In this document: piece by piece, positions 47,460 through 59,025 of the stretch
Numbering within the stretch: position 1 is the stretch's first letter
Layout of the letters: each line of letters starts with the position of its first letter
Source: Dipteronia dyeriana
Lineage: Eukaryota > Streptophyta > Magnoliopsida > Sapindales > Sapindaceae
Assembly (NCBI GenBank): GCA_032871835.1
Contig: CM065297.1
Location: forward strand, 89,053,052 to 89,117,051
Direction: 5' to 3'
DNA length: 64,000 nt
Position numbers and translations under genes: made by a program
The notes under the pieces: generated by a model
Seen by the model: the letters and a program-made list of their open reading frames with translations, nothing else
What the model was told of the DNA's origin: nothing
Database searches by the model: none

Positions 47460-49036
47460 CGCAACCCTAATGACTTGGCATGTGACTCATAAACATCTCT
47501 AGTCACAGCTCTAGTGAGAGGATCGGCTACCATCTCATGGGTTAAAATGTATTGAATCATTACTTCTTTCTTCAACACGATGTCTTTGATAAAATTATAT
47601 TTTGTCTCTATGTGTTTGGATTTATGTGATACTTGGAGTCTTTAGTATAAACAATTACTGATTGACTATCACAGTAAATGGTTATTGGCTTCCTTTTGTC
47701 CTTAGAGACATCCAAATCTTCTATAAATCTTTTGAGCCAGACAGCTTCATGTACTGCAGCCGAACAAGCCACAAATTCGGCATCCATAGTTGACAGAGCA
47801 ATACATGTATGTTTCTTGCTATTCCAAGAGATAGCACCATCACTAAGTAGGAAAGCATATCCTGATATTGATTTTCGCTCATCCAGATCACCTCCCCAAT
47901 CAGCATCTATATATCTAATGAGACGTAAATCTCTACCTTGGTAACAAAGGGAGTAATCAGCAGTACCCTTAAGATACGCCAATATTCTCTTCACGGTAAC
48001 CCAATGTTTCTTTCCATGATTGGATTGATATCTACTTACGAAACCAACAGCATAACAGATATCAGGTCTTGTACACATCATAGCATACATAAGACTGTCG
48101 ATGGCACTGGAATAAGGAACATTTTTCATTCTTTCAATTCTTGAGGAGGTTTAGGACACATGTCGAGACTAAGGGTTTGTCCCACTGATATAGGTGTATC
48201 CATAGGCTTACAATCAGCCATGTTAAAACGTTCAAGAATTTTCCTTATATAAGGCTCTTGCGACATAGTAAGAAGTTTCTTCGAACGATCTCTTGTAATT
48301 TTGACTCCTAAAATATAGGCAGCCTCACCCATATTTTTCATCTCAAATTTTGAAGATAACAATTTTTTAATGGTCAACACAAACTCTTTACAATTTTCAG
48401 CCAATAAAATATCGTCCACATATAAAGATAATATCACATACTTATCTTTATTTAGTTTTATATACACACAATGGTCTTCTTCAGCCATTTTGAACCCATA
48501 AGACATAACAGTCTGATGGAACCATAGATACCATTGTCTGGATGATTGTTTCAAACCATATATTGACATTTTGAGCTTACAAACTTTACACTCCTGGCAT
48601 TCTGAAACAAAATTTACAGGTTGTTCCATGTAAATTTCTCCATCCAGTTCTCCATTGAGAAACACTGTTTTTACATCCATTTGATGCAATTCTAGGTCCA
48701 TATGTGCGAAGATTGCTAAAATAAGGCGTATTGAAGCAAACCTAACCACAGGGAAAAAAGTTTTTTCATAGTCAATACCCTCTTGTTGAGTATAACCTTT
48801 TGCGACTAAGTGCGCTTATGTCTCTCTACGGTGCCATCCATCTTTCGTTTAATATGAAGAACCCATTTATTTCCAATGGCTTTTCTTTCAGGCGGTAAGT
48901 CAGCCAAGTCCCATACATGGTTACTTTTCATCGAATTCATCTCCTCTTGCATAGCTTTTATCCATAATTCTTTATCATGTGAGTTGAGAGCCTCATTAAT
49001 ATTTTTAGGCACATCAGCATCATGTGACGTAATCAT
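47460..49036 (-). pseudogene. Reverse transcriptase and RNase H of copia element D
   Basis: Reverse transcriptase runs from 49036 (IKAMQEEMNSMKSNHVWDL) through MDVKTVFLNGELDGEIYMEQP and the catalytic YVDDILL (about 48425-48405) to LGVKITRDRS. RNase H follows from 48129 (IDSLMYAMMCTRPDICYAVG, YIDADWGGDLDERKSISGY, ALSTMDAEFVACS) to about 47460. All catalytic Asp and Glu seem present. The breaks are a frameshift near 48800, a stop at 48126 and a shift near 47608. Confidence 0.9.
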
Positions 49037-50170
49037 AATGCTTCCCCTTCAATCTCAAAACGACGATGAGGAAAATTTCTACAATTGCTTCTATGAGTTG
49101 GTAAATCCAAAAATGTTGTCTCAACAACTTTATTACTCCCACTAGGATCAGAAGGTCCAGGTATATCTGTATTTATTTTAAGTGGAGTATCACTCCCACT
49201 AGGGACAAAAGTCCCAAATAGATCCATATTAACTTCTAGTGGAGAATTTAGATTTGATTCCTCAATTTGATTACCCAGTTAGTAGAATCGGATATCTCTA
49301 TCAACTTCACTTCTATTAGGAAATTCACTCTCTAAAAAATTCACATTTCATGATTCTATCTCAGTCACACTTCCATCTGAGTTTTCACCTATGAGTACAT
49401 ATCCGTTTGAATGCTCAGAGTATCTGACAAAGATACATTTCTTTCCTCTTGCACCCAATTTTCCATATTTGTCAAATGGATCATGTACGTAACCCGCGCA
49501 CCCCCAAGGTCGCAGATATGTTAAGTCAGGTTTTCTACCTATCCATAACTCATAAGGTGTGGAAGTGACCGACTTTGTGGGGACTCGATTAAGTACATAT
49601 GTGGCAGTTAGCAAAGCATCTCCCGAATAGTGTACTGGTAGATTTGTTTGAGCCATCATAGACCTAACCATTTCAAGTAATGTTCTATTCCTCCTTTCCG
49701 CTACACCATTTTGTTACGGAGTCCTAGAAATAGTTAACTGTCTTCGAATACTTTTTTCATCACACAATTCCTTGAACTGATCTGAAAGGTATGCACGTCC
49801 CCTGTCAGTATGTAATGCTTTAGCCTTTTATCTAATTGATTCTCTACTAAGTTCAAGTATGATTTGAAACAATCCAATACTTCAGACTTATGAGAAATCA
49901 AGTAGACAACCAAAATGGGTAAAGTCATCTATGAATGTAGTAAAGTATGAGGCATCATGCCTTGCTTTTACACTCATTGGACCATAAATGTCAGAGTGAA
50001 TTAATTGTAATGGATTTTTAGCTCTAGTTCCCTTTCTAAATGGTTTTCTAATTGTTTTTCCAGCTAAACAATTTTCACAGATAGGTAACTCTATTTTATT
50101 AAATGAACCTAAGAGGCCCACTCTAGCCAATCTGTTCATCCTATCTAGGCTAATATGACCCAGTCTAGCA
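49037..50170 (-). pseudogene. Integrase of copia element D
   Basis: The zinc finger reads WHARLGHISLDRMNRL and CENCLAGK (50140-50060). The core has HSDIYGPMSVKARHDASYFTTFIDDF, then ALHTDRGRAYLSDQF, NGVAERRNRTLLEMVRSM (catalytic Glu) and the GKKCIFVRYSEHSNGY tail. Stops at about 49888, 49734 and 49345 break it. Between integrase and reverse transcriptase lies a Ser/Pro/Asp-rich linker. Confidence 0.88.
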
Positions 50171-50983
50171 TGCCAAATATTCACATCAATATTGACATCA
50201 TTAGCGGAAGCAATTAATGAAAAACAACCATCATCATAATTAAAATAGTCCAATTCGGTATTTAATACAATAAAACCATTCAACAAATATCCAGTACCAA
50301 TACAAACAGAATTATAAATAGTATCCATACAACCATCATAAAAGTTAAGTTCGTAACCTAAACTTAAGAGGACAATAACTGAAACTAAATTTCGTCGAAT
50401 CTTAGGAGCATATAAAACATCATGGAGATAAAGTATTTGACTACCATGCAACATTAATTTGCAAGTGCCAATACCCTTCACTTCAACTCTCGAGTTGTTC
50501 CCTACGTAAATCCATCTAGTCCCCTGACAGATCCGACGATATTCTACGAATGCTGCTCTGTCTCTAGTTACATGGTCTGTGGCTCCTAAGTCTATAGTCC
50601 ACAAAGGACGAGATTCAATAAGTAAAACATAACTAGAAACCAAAGCATAGTTATCAGTTATTAAGTTGAGTCGTAATCCACATGTCTTGCGCGGTGTCAT
50701 ACTCTTTATATACACGCATGAGAGCATCAGTCATGCTGTTTAGCATCGTTATACGAGCTAGACTATTTTTCCTTTTCCAGGTCTGATATGTTTCCATATC
50801 CCTCCTGTGTTGGGCAGTGCTACCATCTGGTGGTTCTACCATAGTGTTCGTAAGAGTTTACAGAGCCTCTTGTTCTTCAAGGATTAGCTGAATGTTTCGG
50901 TGCCACATCTCATAGTTGTCACCGTTCAACTTCTCTCCCTTGTTCAACTCAGCAACAATTGACTTAGATGCAGAAGTCATTTC
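50171..50983 (-). pseudogene. Cut-down gag joined to protease, copia element D
   Basis: gag begins at the ATG at 50983 (MTSASKSIVAELNKGEKLNG, NYEMWHRNIQLILEEQEAL), has a stop at about 50861, and continues TYQTWKRKNSLARITMLNSM to AQDMWIT at about 50680. It then jumps to RPLWTIDLGATDHVTRDR, the protease, whose active site reads Asp-Leu-Gly where Asp-Ser-Gly is normal. The second half of gag, with the zinc knuckle, is missing. The deletion makes the element unable to build particles alone. Confidence 0.8.
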
Positions 50984-51373
50984 TTGAAATTTTATGTAAC
51001 ACATAGTCTAATTAATAGTTATTCTAGCATGTTTTTTTTTTTTTAATAATTTCACACTTAGCACAAATGCTATGTAGCAAACTTACACTAAAAAAATATA
51101 ATAAGAGGAATATTAGGATAGGAATCGAAACAAGAATCAAAACTCTTGATCATCATCCAAGTCCACAACATTCAATAATTTATATTTATTAGTGTCCTTT
51201 GCGTAAAATCAATTCTAACATTGTCTCTTACAATTTAGAACACCCATTTTGAATACGCAGAAGTATATAAAACTATGCACAATCATGTATACAAATATCC
51301 CATTTCATTAATAACAAAGAGTTTATACACATTAGGAGTATTTATAAAAATATACATCCTAAGAATTACATTC

Positions 51374-52288
51374 TCAATCAGTAATTCTAAAACTCTCTGG
51401 GATTTCATACAAGATTCGTTCAAAGTGTGCATAGATACTTCTCTCATCGGTCTTTGGTAGATTGTAATGTTCATCTACCCAATACTTTTCAAAAGCAGCA
51501 TTTATATACCACCCAGCTTTTGAACTGTAACCTTTTTGAATTCTTAAACTAGAACCCATACTTAAAGCAGCATGCTTTCTAAGATTTCAACGCACTCGAT
51601 TGTCATCATAATCCAGTATCATTTCTAAAGCTTCATTAAAAGTGGTAAGAACATCTGCTTCTAGCAATGTAAGTATTACATTATTATATTGTCGTAATTC
51701 CTCTGGTAGAACCTTAAGGAGTGCATGAATTATGTCTTTCCATATAAACTTTATTCCACTATCACTCCAAGGCCATTCAGAAACTATGAAATCCCTAAAA
51801 CTTATCAACTGTTCATATAAACTAATGCTAAAATCCATTTTATGATCTTCTAGTTTGTTTATGAACTTAGCAAAGAACATTTCGAAATTCCTATATCTTT
51901 CAATATCCACTTCATCTATCTCCATTCTTGGAGACTGTTGACTTTCATCGTCCTCGAGTGTCATAGGTATATACTCATCAATAGTATTTTCCTCTGTGGA
52001 CATTTCATCCTACAATGGTGAATAATCTTCTACCAATTGCAATGAATTTTCCTCCACCAACAGTGGTGAGTACTCCTCTTGAGGATCAGAGTCATCCAAC
52101 AATGGTGAATTATATTCTAACAATTGTGGTGTATTTTCCTCCACTGACAGTGGTGAGTACTCCTCTTGAGGATCAGAGTCATCCGACAATGGTGAATTAT
52201 CTTCTACCAATTGTGATGAATATTCCTTCACCAAAAATGGTGAGTACTCCTCTTGAGGATCAGTTTCAGATGAGTTGTGGTTACACAT
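51374..52288 (-). pseudogene. Unrecognised accessory ORF ahead of gag in copia element D
   Basis: One frame of 305 codons from the ATG at 52288, interrupted only by TAG at 52012-52010 and TGA at 51589-51587. The N-terminal third is three acidic repeats of 29 residues (87 bases), each starting DPQEEYSP and holding QLVEDNSPL. The middle is acidic and probably helical (YRNFEMFFAKFINKLEDHKM). The end is GWYINAAFEKYWVDEHYNLP and FERILYEIPESFRIT. There is no signal peptide, membrane segment or zinc knuckle, so it is neither an envelope nor a gag I know. It lies in sense orientation, 390 bases before gag. It may be an accessory gene or a captured piece of host gene. Confidence 0.6.
52015..52275. repeat. 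87-base coding tandem repeat, three copies
   Basis: GAGGATCAG recurs at 52081, 52168 and 52255, exactly 87 bases apart. A multiple of three, so the frame of the minus-strand ORF is kept across the array. Confidence 0.9.
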
Positions 52289-52474
52289 TTTCTCAATCTA
52301 CAGAGAAATGAAAAATAGATACCATTAATAATTTTTTAGTAAAATTTTGAGTACTTATTAAAATTCATCGGGCATATGTAACTCCCACTGGAGCAAAAAT
52401 TTAATCAATGGAATGTAATCAAAATAATAATTGTTTTAAATTTTAAAATTTTTTTTTTGCCGAAAAACCGCCAT

Positions 52475-52800
52475 AGTCGTTGGAAAACCACTTTTATTTG
52501 TCGATAAACCGTCTATTTATGGCCGTAAAACCGTTAACAAATGTCAAAAATTCTTCAAAAAATGGTCGGAAAAAGTCATCTGAATGTGGCAGGAAACTGT
52601 CTTCGAAACCCGTCGTCAGAAACTGTTGTCGAAAACCTTCACGGGAAATCGCTGCTGGAAATCGTCAAAGGAAACCGATGTCAAAAACCGTCATCGAAAA
52701 CCATTGTCGGAAACAGTCATCGAAAACCATCGTCGAAAACTGCTATCAAAAATCGTCACGGGAAACCGCTGCAAAAAACCGTCATCGAAAACTGCTCCAG
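52475..52800. repeat. Degenerate 15-base minisatellite
   Basis: About 20 copies of ACCGTCATCGAAAAC and variants (GTCGGAAAC, GTCACGGGAAACCGC). The unit is a multiple of three, so all three plus-strand frames stay open and give false ORFs rich in Asn, Lys and Arg. It lies in the leader of copia element D. Confidence 0.85.
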
Positions 52801-53684
52801 TGGTTGGGAATAGTTGATGGTTACCGAGTAACCACATCAATGCCACATGTCCTCTAATTACAGGACCACTTGTCAAAGTCTTCCTACACCTTGACACGTG
52901 TAGCATGCTGGGTGGTTCAATATTCAACACAGCATTGTGATTAAATTTTGGCCACTTTCATCAGTTGTGCGTGTAGCCCACGCGCCACCTAGACATCATC
53001 GTCCGGTCATTGGACCACCTTCATTAGCTTCCACATTTTATTCTAATTCCATTAATGCCCTTAAGTTAGAAAATTGGATCTAAGGTGAGTTGCACTCGCC
53101 GTCTATAAGGCGTGTGTCACTATTCACCTTCTTCAACCTCAAAAACCAATTTCTGGAAAAAAAAATTATTTCCGATCCAATTTTCAATTGTTTCATTCTC
53201 ACTCGTTAATAAACCAAATTTTACGATATCGGTATCTATTAAAAGCTTGGGATCTCTAGTTTCTAACGATATCATTTTGACAATAAATTACGACCATTTT
53301 TACCCTTTACGACTTTATTAAAGTTTCGGTTTTAGGGCTCTATGCCTTAATGTTCATATGCATAAAATTAAATCTCATGGCATATTAACACAAACTGAAA
53401 CTGACTGTATAGAGTCATAATCATTATAAAATGAATTCAAAACGAAATTATATGTTCTACTTGTTCAAAAACAAAAATTCACTAATAAAACATATTGATA
53501 TATTTTAGTGAACTTATCAAAGGCAGTAAAGAAAATTATCATGACAATTTCTAAAAATAAACAAATTGATGTCATGGCATGTCATAAACATATTCATGGA
53601 TTACAACATGAATCTGAAAATCATTTGCATGCTTCTAAGAAAATGTCACAATATCTTCAAAAAACTTGAAAACATTCAAACATA
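52801..53684 (-). other. Leader of copia element D
   Basis: Untranslated stretch between primer site and minisatellite. With the minisatellite it makes a leader of 1.4 kb, long for copia. 53100-53340 is less AT-rich and could be captured sequence, but I recognise nothing in it. Confidence 0.5.
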
Positions 53685-53697
53685 GCTCTGATACCAA
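53685..53697 (-). other. Primer binding site of copia element D
   Basis: TTGGTATCAGAGC on the minus strand, flush with the LTR; complementary to the 3' end of initiator Met tRNA, the standard primer of plant copia elements. Confidence 0.92.
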
Positions 53698-54027
53698 TGT
53701 TGATTCATACTAAATTAGAAGAAAGTAATAAAGGATCATTTACCTTTCTTCAGATCAAAAAATGAATGTATTACAGGACAGATAGAGTCACCAGAATTGG
53801 AACTCTAACTCAATTCACAGTATATTATATATTACTCTCTTTCTGTTGTTTCTCACTGTTGTATTATACGTAATACAATTGCACAGACTATCATTCTATT
53901 TCAATATTAACTGCTAGCTTTATATAAACCAATAAAAACCATTAATTACTGATAACTGCTACTGCAGTATCTAATTATATTGGGTTAGGCTTGGACCCAT
54001 CTTGGGTGTACCAAATTAAAACCAACA
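53698..54027 (-). repeat. LTR of copia element D (right, 5' LTR)
   Basis: 330 bases, TGTTGATTC to ACCAACA on the plus strand. On the minus strand TATATAAAG at 53926-53918 is the likely TATA box. Confidence 0.92.
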
Positions 54028-54032
54028 CAATC
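54028..54032. repeat. Target site duplication of copia element D, right copy
   Basis: CAATC, identical to 45937-45941. Confidence 0.9.
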
Positions 54033-55160
54033 CTTCCATAAAATCACCCCTACCAAAACATAGCACACATTCAATGAATTTCCATAATGAGGCTCTTTGG
54101 AAGCCGGAAGAGGCTCATGAAGTACGTTGGAATGGATTGAATCACTGCTTTGGTAAACATCTCCTTACCCTCTACATAAAGCATCATGTTTTTCCAGCCA
54201 CAGACTCTCCCCTAGACCCTCTTTTTTTTTTATATGAGCGAATAAATGATTCTTATTTCTACTAGCAAAACTAGGTAGACCCAAGTATCGCTCGTGATAA
54301 TCAACTAACTTAACACCCACAATGGCCGCTGAACGAGCACCCTCTACTTTGCTGACAAAATTACTAACATAAATGGCTGACACACTGAAGTTAACCACTT
54401 AGCCATATGCCATAGCATAATCCTCCAGAATACGTTCATAGTCCTTACTAGAATCTTTGGAAAATAGTAGGCTATCATCAGCACACGAAAAAAAAAACAA
54501 ATGAGAAATAATAAGCCACAGCCAAATACATTTGAACCCCGAAATTATTTTACTATTAACCGCTGCATTTAACATACTTGAAAGCAATTCGGTGCAAATG
54601 AGAAATAGGTATGGGGAAAGGGGGTCTCCTTGACGGAGCCCACTAAATGGTCTAACATGCCTACAAACCTGTCCTTCATGAGGAAGGAGAATTTGATTGA
54701 AAAAATACAACGTATTATCTTATCAATCCAGCTATCAAATAAACCCAGCTTTGAGATCATCCTAGCCAAAAATTTCCACTCCACCATATCGTAGACCTGA
54801 TATGTCGAGTTTGATCGCCATAAACCCTTTATTTCGTTTGCGCATTTTCATAGCATGGAGACACTCAAAGCCTATAATAGTGTTATCCGTAATAAGACGA
54901 CCATGAATGAATACACTTTGAGTTTTTGAAATTACCTCACCAAACACCAATATGAACCTTTTTGCCAAAGCTTTGTATGCCACATTGCAGAGACTAATGG
55001 ACCGACATTCGACCAAACACTCCGGTTGTTGAACCTTTGGAATCAGAGCAATCATAGTTTTATTAATTATATTAACATGATCGCCCTAGTTAAGACACAT
55101 GAGGCACATTGTTGTAATTCCCTCTCCCATAGTGCCCCAAAATCTTTGATAACATATAGC
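54028..55160 (-). pseudogene. LINE 5' part: reverse transcriptase domain
   Basis: On the minus strand: INKTMIALIPKVQQPECL, SISLCNVAYKALAKR, SVFIHGRLITDNTIIGFECL, then GLRQGDPLSPYLFLICTELL and the catalytic CADDSLLFSKDS, then YLGLPSFASRNK. This is the order of a plant L1-type reverse transcriptase. It is truncated at the 5' end near 55160, as LINE copies often are, and lacks a piece near 54790. It joins 45189-45941 across copia element D. Confidence 0.85.
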
Positions 55161-55187
55161 CGACAATAAATTAAAAACCAACAAAAA

Positions 55188-55262
55188 AATAGAGAGAGAA
55201 AATAGATCTCCAAATAGAGAGAGAAAGAAAGAGAGAGAGAGAAATAGAGAGAAAGTTAGAAA
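55188..55262. repeat. GA-rich simple repeat
   Basis: AGAGAGAGA runs broken by AAAT and AAAG. It lies just past the truncated 5' end of the LINE. Confidence 0.9.
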
Positions 55263-55986
55263 TTAAAGAGAAAATTAAAAGAGAGGAAAAAAATCATTTA
55301 TGAATTTTACATTTCATATTATCGTCTATTCATTTTCATTTTTTTCTAGAATCTTTACTACTATGTATGTCTTGTTAAATTTTAGAGTGTAAACATGTTG
55401 AAATTTTAGCATATAAGCATATTGTAATTTCACCGTGTAAGCATGGAGATTTTAAAGTGACGTTGAACATTTTCAAATGACTTTTGAATGAGTAAATGAT
55501 ATCTGATTTGGACCCATAATATATCGTTGGAATCGTTTGGACAATGATAATAAAGTTGCATAGGGAAGAGTGAGGAAGAATTTTTTTTTCAAAAAGAAAC
55601 ATTGATAAATGTGAGAAATAAGAGAAAGAGAATATAGATATCCCTAATGGAGTGAGAGATGAAAGTTGTAGAGAGAGTTAAGATCTTTTTTTCTAGAGAG
55701 AGAAAGTTTCAATGAAGATTCAAGTTATTAAAACTTATGAGAGAGAAAACCTAAAGGGATGAAGAAGTTATCTTATGGATAGTTAAGTCACTAAACATAA
55801 TTTATAGGGACATTTATGCCAACTAGTGGCAACAGTTGAGAAGTTTAATTAATTTATTGAAACCGGTCAAAAGTGAACATTCTCATAAATTTAAGGTTAA
55901 ATTAGGGAATTAACTCTTATTTAAAAGAGCAAATTATACAAGATTCCCTAGGTTTTGTCTCAAGACAACTTTTCTTAAAACTAATA
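55263..55986. other. AT-rich intergenic stretch
   Basis: Short tandem copies of TTTTAG-GTGTAAGCAT around 55382-55445 and GAGAGA runs near 55625-55700. No gene seen. Confidence 0.45.
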
Positions 55987-56655
55987 GGGCTTGTTTGGTG
56001 AACGAGATAGGATAGGATTATTTTCATGAGATGGATTAGATTGGATCCTGTTTGGTGCCGTATGGGATTGGATTAAAATAATTTTGTCTCTTATTTGGTG
56101 CAGTATGAGATATGATAAAAAAATATCATATATTTAATATAGTGTGAAATTGATTAATATAAAATAAAATAAAATAAAATAAGTATTTATTTAAAAAATA
56201 AATAAAAGATTTAAATTAATAGTAAATAAAATAACAATTTTCAATTAATATTTAAAAATTTAAAAATGTTTTCAAATATTATGATGAGATATATTAAATA
56301 AATACACCATTTTATAATTAAATTAAAAAATAAAAGAAGAAGGTTTTTTTATATAAAAAACATGGGACTAAATAACTCCATATCACCTAGTATGGTTGTA
56401 TAGAATTGAACTAGTTAAAATAAGTATTTAAATTGAATTTTTTTAAAATAAATTTTTTAAATTATATATTTTAAAAATTATATATTTAAAACCAAATTTA
56501 AACAAAATAATTTTTTATTTATTTGTTAATATTGAAAATTATTATTTTTAAAATGTTTAAAATAAAATATTTTATTAATTATTACAATATATTTATATTT
56601 TAATTACAAAAAAAAATTGAAAAGAGAAAAAAAAATATAAAGTGGTAGGACTAAT

Positions 56656-57049
56656 TAGACTCCGTTTGGAAGAGCTTCTTCAAATAGATCGTTTATGAGT
56701 AGATCTTTTAAAGTAGACCTTCTACAAGTAGAGTTTTTAATGGAAATATATTGGTCGTCTGATTGTCAATTAGAAAACTTTTTTAAATGGCAGGATTACC
56801 AAAATATTCAAAAACTATTTAAAATGATAAATTTATATTAGACATTATAGTGTTATTAAAAAAGCTCAAAAAATTCTACTTGGAAAGGCCTAAGATTTTA
56901 GTTTATTCAAATAGACGTAAAACAATATTTTTTTTAATCATCCAAAAACTCTACTGAGTGACAACCAAATGACACATAAAAATTGAAAATAGTTTTTTTT
57001 TATTAAAAGTACTCTTTTAGTCAGTAGACAATCTCTTCCAAACAAGTAC
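56656..57049. mobile_element. Small inverted-repeat element within the MITE cluster
   Basis: GACTCCGTTTGGAAGAG at the left end answers CTCTTCCAAACAAGTAC at the right end. AGTAGA motifs recur inside. About 394 bases; no clear target duplication. Confidence 0.42.
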
Positions 57050-57146
57050 CAATATGGGATTAGTTGGTTGCATGAGATTATTTTAATCTCATTCCATACA
57101 ACAAACAAACGTGGGAGATGAGACTAAAATTAGTCATATCTTATCT

Positions 57147-57967
57147 AGAGTTGCACATTTTCCCTCGAATCCCCAAATCTCCACGTTTCCATCCCTATTT
57201 TGGGACAAAGTTCTAGGGGAAAATGGGAATATGGGTGGGGATGAGAATGATTTTCATCCCCAAATTGAAATGGGAATGAGAATGGAGAGACTCCTCCCCA
57301 TCCCTATTTTTCCCACAAATATATTGAAATTGGGATGGGGATAGGGAGACTCCCCTCATCCTCATTTCCTTATTTTCTCATTTTCCCTAAAACATATATA
57401 AATATATACATATATATTAATATTTTTTTTAATTTTCTTTTATTCTTTGAAACCCTAACTAAGTAATTATATAAATTCATTTTCTTTTAACTTCAAAAGT
57501 CAAAACCTATAATCTAAAGTTGTTCGCCAACCATGCATTCTCCTTTATCCTCAATTTTCTCTTGTGCAGTTGTGCATGTGAAGTGTGCTATAACATAAAA
57601 CTTCGTCAAATCATTACCATATTCAACCATTTCTTTTTTCAACTTTTTTTAATTCTTTTTCTCGATTCTCTAATCTATCTACAACAGTTTCGGGCTCCTT
57701 ATCTTTGATTGTGAACTATCTCATTGTAGCTTGAATCTCCATTTCATTTTTTTTTAATTTTTAATTTTTAATCAAATGAGGAAATGGGGAAATTAAAAAT
57801 TAGAGAAAAGGGAAAACATGGAAAAAATGGGAAAAATAGGGAACTGAGGTTGGGGATGGAGATACCTCCCCCCACTTTCCATGGGAAAATGAGTGGGGAT
57901 GAGGATGAGGAAAGGAATGGGGATGGAGGGACCTATATTCATCCCTATTTCCCCAATGTGCAACCCT
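57147..57967. mobile_element. hAT-like MITE
   Basis: AGAGTTGCACATT at the left end is repeated inverted as AATGTGCAACCCT at the right, and sequences next to both are rich in GGGGA and TCCCC. 821 bases, no transposase. The termini suit hAT elements, but no clean 8-base duplication is visible. Open frames here come from GGGATGGGGA runs. Confidence 0.5.
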
Positions 57968-58004
57968 TATTCCTATCATTTCTCATGCATCAAACATACC
58001 CATA

Positions 58005-58414
58005 TTGACCTCCCCTACTGTTAGTAAGATTTCATTAATAACTAATGGATAAGGGATATATCGATATTTACACCAATAAAATTTAAAAATATTAATAAAT
58101 TAATAAAATAAAACTAAAGCAAGGAGGAACCGAGGAAGTAGGTCCAGAAAGAAAAATATATTATTTAATATTTAATAAAGAGAAAATTCAATCTAGTCCC
58201 TAAATGTTTAATAAAATACAATTTTTTATATTTTTATATATTTGAGTTCGCAGAGTCCCTAAATTATTATAATTCAAGATTGAGTTTATCTTGAGTTTTG
58301 GAGATTTAGTGGAGGCGTGTTTGCTATTAGTTGTCCGTTTTTCATAGAACATCGATGACACAGCAAAAATAGAAAACAAGAAAACTCAACTAAAAGAGGG
58401 AGCTATTTCATTTC
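58005..58414. other. AT-rich intergenic stretch
   Basis: Contains TTCAATCTAGTCCCTAAATG (58188) and AGTCCCTAAATTATT (58253), which look like pieces of an old repeat. No gene seen. Confidence 0.4.
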
Positions 58415-58749
58415 TGTTGTAAATATGGTGTGGATTTACCACCAATTGTACCACCGCCTACCACTATATCAAACCCCACTTGATGAGACACGTGTATCCC
58501 TTAAATGCCTTTTATTTTTGCTTCATCATCAGCCATGCTTCTTTGACCGCCGTCACCACTTGGCTGACTTCATTATCACTTGCGTATAAATTTAGCTTCC
58601 TATTTTCATTTGAAAAGTGACACAGCTGAAGCTCTCTGAGTATCAATAAAACAAAGCATATATTTTCTCTGATATGTCTAGTCTTTAATCTTTTTCTCTT
58701 TCAATATTTTATATGTTTCTTCAATTGTTTTTTTCGATTATTCACAACA
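58415..58749 (+). repeat. Probable 5' LTR of copia element E
   Basis: Starts TGTTGTAAAT. Inside, GCGTATAAATTTAG (58581) reads as a TATA box and ATCAATAAAACA (58643) as a poly(A) signal, spaced as in relatives. It ends in TTCACAACA just before CGTTCAGCACGAG. The partner LTR is not in the window. Confidence 0.6.
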
Positions 58750-59025
58750 CGTTCAGCACGAGTATAGATTAGGCATAACCAAATAGTAATTTTGTTCCAG
58801 AAAAATTTCTTGAGAGTTTTAGTTTTGGTTTTCATTGAGTCCAGAATTTCAAAGTATTCGAATCAATTTTCGAAGGATACCGTTGTGTTCCTCTCGGAAA
58901 TACGATTCCAACGCCACTGACCGCATCTCAAATGGAGCTGAAACGAACCCTATAGCTTAGGTCAAAGTTCGGTCAACGCTGAAAAAAAAATTCCAGATTT
59001 TCCTGCAACTTCCCAAGGAAGAAGA

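Larger units (their letters stand above)
45942..54027 (-). mobile_element. Ty1/copia retrotransposon (element D) inserted in a LINE
   Basis: 8086 bases, minus strand, with LTRs of 362 and 330 bases and a perfect CAATC duplication. From right to left: LTR, initiator-Met primer site, a leader with a minisatellite, an accessory ORF, a cut-down gag, protease, integrase, reverse transcriptase, RNase H, a long 3' stretch and LTR. Integrase before reverse transcriptase is the copia order. All domains carry a few stops, so it is not autonomous. Confidence 0.93.
55987..58001. mobile_element. MITE cluster, outer element Harbinger-like
   Basis: The left end, GGGCTTGTTTGGTGAACGAG, is inverted and imperfectly repeated at the right end (ATTTCTCATGCATCAAACAT, up to 58001). 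It is flanked by ATA at 55984-55986 and 58002-58004, a 3-base duplication as in PIF/Harbinger elements, though the usual one is TWA. At 2 kb it is long because it holds at least two other elements, at 56656-57049 and 57147-57967. No transposase. Confidence 0.5.

Noticed and set aside
51374..52288. Envelope gene in copia element D
   Set aside because: No signal peptide, membrane segment or coiled coil, and it lies before gag, not after RNase H.
52480..52930. Overlapping frames in three plus-strand phases and one minus, and a CRISPR-like look of repeats
   Set aside because: They come from a 15-base minisatellite whose unit is a multiple of three; there are no fixed repeats with unique spacers, and this is plant DNA.
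57111..58008. Frames of 60-80 codons rich in Gly, Asp and Met
   Set aside because: Produced by GGGGATGGGGA runs in a hAT-like MITE; no transposase or other domain.
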